Positions 15,275-18,753 of a DNA stretch of 18,753 nt are shown here, one piece after another. Position numbers and translations under genes: made by a program. Within the stretch, counting starts at the first letter, position 1. Each line of letters opens with the position of its first letter. Location: NCBI GenBank assembly GCA_024277285.1, contig JAJRVM010000113.1:1-18753 (forward strand). Direction: 5' to 3'. This DNA comes from Planctomycetota bacterium (GTDB taxonomy: Bacteria; Planctomycetota; Planctomycetia; Pirellulales; Pirellulaceae). The notes under the pieces are model-generated. The model was not told the origin of the DNA. It did no database searches and saw only the letters and a list, made by a program, of their open reading frames with translations.

Positions 15275-16807
15275 TCAATTCCATTCGCAGCCTGGCCGGA
15301 ACGGGAGTGTTATGGTGCTGCGCTTTTGTGCCAATTCCGGTCGATCGCCACGCAACCAGCGTCTTGCAATATCCCGGTCGTCCAGCGGCATGGGGCGTTC
15401 GCCAATGATCTGATACGCCAGGTCACCCTTGCCGGCAATCAGCACGGTGTCGCCAGGAGTTGCTTGGTCCAATGCCCACTGAATGGCCTTGGTTCGATCG
15501 GGAATGATATGCGCTCGACCAGGGTGTTCAAATCCGTCGAGGATATCATGAGCGATTTGTAGGGGCGGTTCATGGCCGGGATTATTGCTGGTAATGACAC
15601 CGATATCGGCGTGCGATTCGGCCAGCCTTCCCATGTTGGCGCGTTCCTCGCCGGTTTGCCAGGTTGCAGCGCCGTAGACGCAGATGAGTTTACCGGAAGT
15701 CACTTGTTTCAGTGCGTGTAAGCTCGCTGCCATCGCGGCAGGCGATTGAGCCTGGTCGACGAAGACGGCAAACTCCTGGCCACATTCCATTCGTTCGAGA
15801 CGGCCGGGGATCTGTTCGATTGCCTCAAGGCCGCGTACGATGTCGGTCAAGTCGAGTCCCATTACCAGGCCAATGGCGGCGACTGACAGGCAACTGTAAA
15901 TGTATTGGTCGCCCACGCTGTGCGTTCGGACCGGAACTGATTCTTGCCCGGCCATCAGCAGAAATGTCTGTTCGCTAACACACCGGTCAAGCAACTGCGC
16001 TTGCAACTGGGCCGGCTGTCGCATGCCGATCGTAATGAGTGGAGCGTCGATATGGTCGACCAGCAATTGACTGGCAGAATCGTCGGCGTTGACAACGGCC
16101 ACGCCGCCCGGCTTGAGGTGTTCAAAGAGGCGTTGTTTCGCGCGACGGTAATTCTTCACGTTACCATGAAGGTCCAAGTGGTCGCGGCGCACGTTGGTCA
16201 GTATTGCCGCGTCAAACGCGACGCCTGCCAAGTGTCGTTGTGCCAGTGCCTCGCTCGATACTTCGACCACACCGTTGGTGCACCCGTTGACGACCATGCG
16301 TGTGAGCCAATGGGCAAGCTCCGGCGGCGCGGGAGTTTGCCCGGCGGAATCGGCGGTTGTTTCCGAGTCGCTGCAGCCCATCGAGCAGGTGACACCCGTT
16401 TGACGACCTGCGGCACGCAACACGGAAGCCATCAGCATGGTCGTGACGGTCTTGCCAAACGTGCCGCTGATGCCTATCAGCTCGAGTTGCTGGTGCGGCA
16501 ATCCGGCCAGATGCTGGCAAAGGACACCGTAAGCTTGCCGCGTGTCCGAGACCACACAGCAGGGTATTGAGGAGGGGACCAGTCGTTCGGCAACGACGGC
16601 GGTTGCACCGCGTGCCACTGCCTCGTCGACGTGATCGTGGCCATCTTCTTCGGCGCCGACCAACGCGACGAATACATCGCCGGGGCGCACGTTACGATAA
16701 TCGCTGTGGCAACAACGGACGCGAGCGTCGGTAGCGCCATGGAACTTGCCTTGCGGAAGCACGTTGCGCAGATATATACCATCTGCGCGGCCCAAGAGCT
16801 GCTGCAT
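15275..16807 (-). CDS. MurE-like Mur-ligase homologue with eroded catalytic motifs
   Basis: True MurE adds the third peptide residue (usually meso-diaminopimelate) to UDP-MurNAc-Ala-Glu. This protein (510 residues from ATG 16807) keeps the scaffold: CHSDYRNVRPGDVFVAL (34-50), a P-loop SGTFGKT (115-121, with Phe where Asn is usual), EVSSEAL, TNVRRDHLDLHG, the carbamylated-lysine position in YRRAK (Lys225), and PGRLERMECGQ. Many other motifs are lost. VDYAHTP is VDQAQSP (351-357). The GGDRDxxKRP loop is AATWQTGEERAN (381-392). DNPRxE is NNPGHE. KGHExYQ is KGDLAYQ. The Asn of the HNxxN segment is missing. DAP recognition and probably catalysis are therefore doubtful. AAGGAGG lies 8 nt before ATG 16807 (5 nt before GTG 16810, an alternative start). 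It is the first gene of the pair with the MurF-like gene. Confidence 0.82.
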   Translation of the reverse strand: MQQLLGRADGIYLRNVLPQGKFHGATDARVRCCHSDYRNVRPGDVFVALVGAEEDGHDHVDEAVARGATAVVAERLVPSSIPCCVVSDTRQAYGVLCQHLAGLPHQQLELIGISGTFGKTVTTMLMASVLRAAGRQTGVTCSMGCSDSETTADSAGQTPAPPELAHWLTRMVVNGCTNGVVEVSSEALAQRHLAGVAFDAAILTNVRRDHLDLHGNVKNYRRAKQRLFEHLKPGGVAVVNADDSASQLLVDHIDAPLITIGMRQPAQLQAQLLDRCVSEQTFLLMAGQESVPVRTHSVGDQYIYSCLSVAAIGLVMGLDLTDIVRGLEAIEQIPGRLERMECGQEFAVFVDQAQSPAAMAASLHALKQVTSGKLICVYGAATWQTGEERANMGRLAESHADIGVITSNNPGHEPPLQIAHDILDGFEHPGRAHIIPDRTKAIQWALDQATPGDTVLIAGKGDLAYQIIGERPMPLDDRDIARRWLRGDRPELAQKRSTITLPFRPGCEWN

Positions 16808-17541
16808 CACCTTGGCCTCCTTGCCTCGGATCGCCGCGTTTGGAGTGGATTTTCAGCTACTGCACATATCCGGCCTCGTGCCGGCAGCCAAGTTGCGGGG
16901 ACCTGACTGGGAGTGCAGGTGTGGTCGAATCATCAACCAAGTGGTGTATTGTTATGGGCGAATTGTGGCCATTTTCATCGCAGTGTCAAGAGAAGTTTTC
17001 CCCGTGTCTATCGCTACGCCGGGCGCAATTCGGTCGCAACGGTGGTGCGTTAAGCGGGTTGGTCTAAGAACGTGTTCGGGAATTCGCGAAGGAGCAGCTC
17101 GGAGCGGACGATCCGTTGATTCTGCTCCACAGTAGTGGTTGAAGTGTTACGTGCTTGACTCTGATCGTACTTTTGGCGTGAGTTCTACCGAATTGTCGTT
17201 GAAGTTCGGTATTTTTACTACACCCATAAATTGACCATTCCTCGCTCCTCGCTCCTCGCCTCCCGCACGCCGCTTGCAGCCTGCCGTACCCAGCAGCCCC
17301 CTTCTTTGGTAAAATAACGTACCCCGCGCAACCCCGGCCCTTTTTTGAAGTGACGCGTTCTGGATGAATCGGTGTGTAAGCGAATTTGCGGCTCGCAAGA
17401 GGAAGTTGTGGCGGTTCATGCCAAGCTGAAAACAACGGCTTGTCCTGGCGTGTTAAAAGATTGGGGTTGTGGGCAATATTAGCATTTTTGAATTCGGTAG
17501 TTTCTGTACCCCTGCAGACGCCTTTTTCGTCTTGGTTCTTC
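16808..17541. other. Gene-free region upstream of the Mur-ligase pair
   Basis: About 730 nt with no supportable gene. It probably carries the promoter and leader of the minus-strand Mur-ligase pair. A short CTCGCTC direct repeat lies at 17241-17254. A weak hairpin, ACCGAA/TTCGGT followed by ATTTTT, lies at 17187-17216. Overlapping short frames translate to low-complexity peptides without ribosome-binding sites. Confidence 0.45.
16962..16989 (-). promoter_or_regulatory. Possible promoter of the MurE/MurF-like operon
   Basis: On the minus strand a perfect TTGACA (rc of 16984-16989) is followed after 16 nt by CACAAT (rc of 16962-16967), which matches four of six -10 positions. This would give a leader of roughly 150 nt before ATG 16807. 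It is suggestive only. Confidence 0.3.
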
Positions 17542-17674
17542 GCCCCGATAGGTAACGCTGTGCTGCATTTTGGCAGCAGTACTGATGGAGTTTCGACGAT
17601 TCCTTACGCCGAAGGCGTTATACTCCAAAGCCTAGGGTCAGCGCAGCCGCGTAGCGGCCAAGCGCCACCCTAGG
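17542..17674. repeat. Dispersed palindromic element, copy 2 (CCTAGGGT/ACCCTAGG)
   Basis: GCCCCGATAGG (17542-17552) again precedes a palindromic element with arms CCTAGGGT (17631-17638) and ACCCTAGG (17667-17674). Inside is the stem GCCGC-gta-GCGGC (17646-17658). ACGCC-gaa-GGCGT near 17606-17618 forms another small hairpin. The arms are identical to those at 5213-5265, while the inner stem differs in sequence but not in architecture. Confidence 0.85.
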
Positions 17675-17782
17675 TGACGGTGGGAAGAGATGACGTACGT
17701 ACCAGCGCGTTCCTCAAAGCGTTCGGCGGTCGGCTCTTTCCTGTGGAACGCCTTCGGCGTACGGTTTTCGCGGGGGGGCTCT

Positions 17783-17824
17783 CCCAGGGTGCGCGCCGCG
17801 GCTGCGCCGCGGCACGACCCTGGG
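17783..17824. repeat. Dispersed palindromic element, copy 3 (CCCAGGGT/ACCCTGGG)
   Basis: Arms CCCAGGGT (17783-17790) and ACCCTGGG (17817-17824) enclose two self-complementary GCCGCGGC words (17795-17802 and 17806-17813) separated by TGC. Compared with the other copies, both arms changed in a paired way (CCTAGG to CCCAGG and CCTGGG), keeping the stem. A hairpin ACCGC-ttc-GCGGT follows near 17840. Confidence 0.85.
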
Positions 17825-17879
17825 CTCCGGAGTACAACCGCTTCGCGGTAAAGAGCCGGGCCACAGCCAATCCGATTTC

Positions 17880-17999
17880 GAACGCACGTCTCACAATAAA
17901 AAACGATCGGTGCGACATCGGATACTGCGCTGATATCAACAGCCAGCAGATCGCCGCCGACTTCTCCAAAATTCTCAGCAATTCGGTACAACCCCGTTT
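17880..17999 (-). pseudogene. Possible remnant of an SMI1/KNR4 (SUKH)-like immunity protein
   Basis: A minus-strand frame reads GLYRIAENFGEVGG then DLLAVDISAVSDVAPIVFY. The 'GDLLAVD...PIVFY' pattern recalls the middle of SUKH-family immunity proteins, in which a glycine-rich turn precedes a LAxDxS strand and a PVxYxDHE strand. The DHE is absent, there is no start codon with a ribosome-binding site, and the frame then runs into the palindromic repeat. It lies downstream of the toxin remnant, where immunity genes normally sit. Recognition is weak. Confidence 0.3.
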
Positions 18000-18074
18000 T
18001 TACCCCCCAAATCCATACAGTCTTAATTCGGTCGAAACTACGACCGCAATTCAGCCCGGCACAAGTCAGTCCAC

Positions 18075-18206
18075 TTACCTAGCAATCGCTTCTGTGTCCT
18101 TAAACGTTTCGTTGATTCTTTCAATGATGTCTGGGTACTTGGAGTACACTCTCCAATACGAACTATCAAATGCATCGATTACGATATCACACGACAGGTC
18201 TTCCAT
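18075..18206 (-). pseudogene. C-terminal remnant of an unknown protein, possibly an immunity protein
   Basis: The frame reads MEDLSCDIVIDAFDSSYWRV, then a charged helical stretch, and ends EAIAR before TAA. The composition and the 'D-S-x-Y-W-x-V' pattern look like the acidic C-terminus of a small globular protein of the contact-toxin immunity type. No name can be given. It begins where the toxin frame (18187-18752) runs out, with no start codon or ribosome-binding site that fits. The two pieces were probably joined by a deletion that removed the end of the toxin and the start of its neighbour. Confidence 0.4.
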
Positions 18207-18752
18207 TTGCATCGAATTCCCTAGCTTGCGGATGATCGCCACGGCGTCCTGCCCTCCTACCAAGCTGCGTGTGCGGAACATCTACGTCGGGAACAGGCCG
18301 CCCACTTGCATCGCGCGGTAATGGACGATTCGGGAATGCGTCTCCCGCCCTTGGGGCAACTCCCCTCATTTCCAGCGGACCGATCAGGTGCCCAAGCACC
18401 GGATCCAATCCGCCTGGTGCCAGCCCGGCTATGCCACCGATACCTGTCGAAATGGCGCCGCCACCGACAACGCTGCCAGGGATGGTGATCGTGGATCCTG
18501 ATGCGATAATGAGCTCCCCACAGGCTCCATCCCCACTCCAGCACCACCAAGCACGAGAGGCGGTATTCCCGCCAGAAAAGCTGGTGTACTAGCCACCAAA
18601 GCAACCAGCGAAACCGCTTCTTCGACTCGAACGGTTAACGCTCCAACATACATTCCGTTGTTGAACGCTTCCGCGTGGCCATACCAAAGCCAGTCGGGAA
18701 GGTAGTCTACCGCATGCGAACCCCGCTCAAATCCTGGGTCGAAAACCTGGAT
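18187..18752 (-). pseudogene. Frameshifted C-terminus of an RHS/polymorphic toxin (5' part outside window)
   Basis: Reading leftwards on the minus strand, the first frame gives VFDPGFERGSHAVDYLPDWL, then NNGMYVGALTVRVEEAVSLV and a hydrophobic LAGIPPLVLGGAGVG stretch, as in the linker after RHS repeats of large planctomycete proteins. Near 18515-18535, a C-rich run, the sense moves to another frame: SGSTITIPGSVVGGGAISTG, then GLDPVLGHLIGP, NRPLPRDASGRPVPDVDVPH and TQLGRRAGRR...REFDANGRPV. That final segment matches the start of a toxin domain whose continuation is typically RDIDFTDHG; I think it is the one named polymorphic toxin type 24, but I am not sure of the number. The expected continuation is missing and a stop follows at 18187. 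The sequence is therefore broken at least twice (frameshift plus 3' loss), unless the first break is a sequencing error. Confidence 0.65.
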
Positions 18753-18753
18753 C

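Noticed and set aside
17187..17216. Hairpin ACCGAA/TTCGGT followed by ATTTTT, considered as a plus-strand terminator
   Set aside because: The stem is only 6 bp with a 12-nt loop and no plus-strand gene lies upstream.
17674..18321. 215-codon plus-strand frame
   Set aside because: It runs through the palindromic repeat and antisense to the toxin and immunity remnants, so its length reflects the lack of stops in repeat DNA and not a gene.

Overview
The window looks like chromosomal DNA of a planctomycete, probably from the Pirellulales. This rests on moderately high GC, core genes separated by long repeat-filled intergenic stretches, an isolated murB-ftsQ pair, csrA, and a broken RHS-type protein whose C-terminus has a planctomycete look. 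The assignment comes from family recognition in the sequence and was not computed.

Layout. 1-1324: the C-terminal two thirds of a copper-exporting P1B ATPase. 1698-3693 (+): murB then an FtsQ/DivIB-like division protein. 3792-4895 (-): csrA and an isochorismatase-fold hydrolase. 4896-5775: a gene-free stretch holding eight exact copies of a 14-bp repeat, a nest of hairpins and a short 15-nt triplication. 5776-7676 (+): the overlapping hslV-hslU protease operon. 7834-9285 (+): tsaE (tRNA t6A synthesis) and thiL (thiamine diphosphate synthesis). 9290-10648 (-): a secreted HtrA-type protease with two C-terminal PDZ regions, convergent with thiL. 11279-12100 (-): a proline-rich lipoprotein. 12248-12455: a duplicated palindromic repeat element. 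12459-13235 (-): an SDR oxidoreductase. 13713-16807 (-): a murE-like gene followed by a murF-like gene. 16808-18753: mostly non-coding, with two copies of a palindromic element and, on the minus strand at the edge, frameshifted remains of an RHS/polymorphic toxin and immunity-like fragments.

Most remarkable point: the MurE-like and MurF-like proteins keep full length and the overall Mur-ligase scaffold, but many catalytic signatures are eroded. The MurF-like protein has no P-loop lysine. The MurE-like protein has lost the YAHTP, GGDRD, DNPR and KGHE motifs. They look like a co-transcribed pair of Mur-ligase pseudo-enzymes kept under selection for some other role, and are my best candidate for an undescribed system here.

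The intergenic DNA is also informative. It carries at least three families of palindromic repeats: CCTAGGGT/ACCCTAGG-armed elements, AGTGTGG-ended elements with compensatory stem changes, and long perfect hairpins behind murF. It also carries a CTAG-rich 14-bp array.
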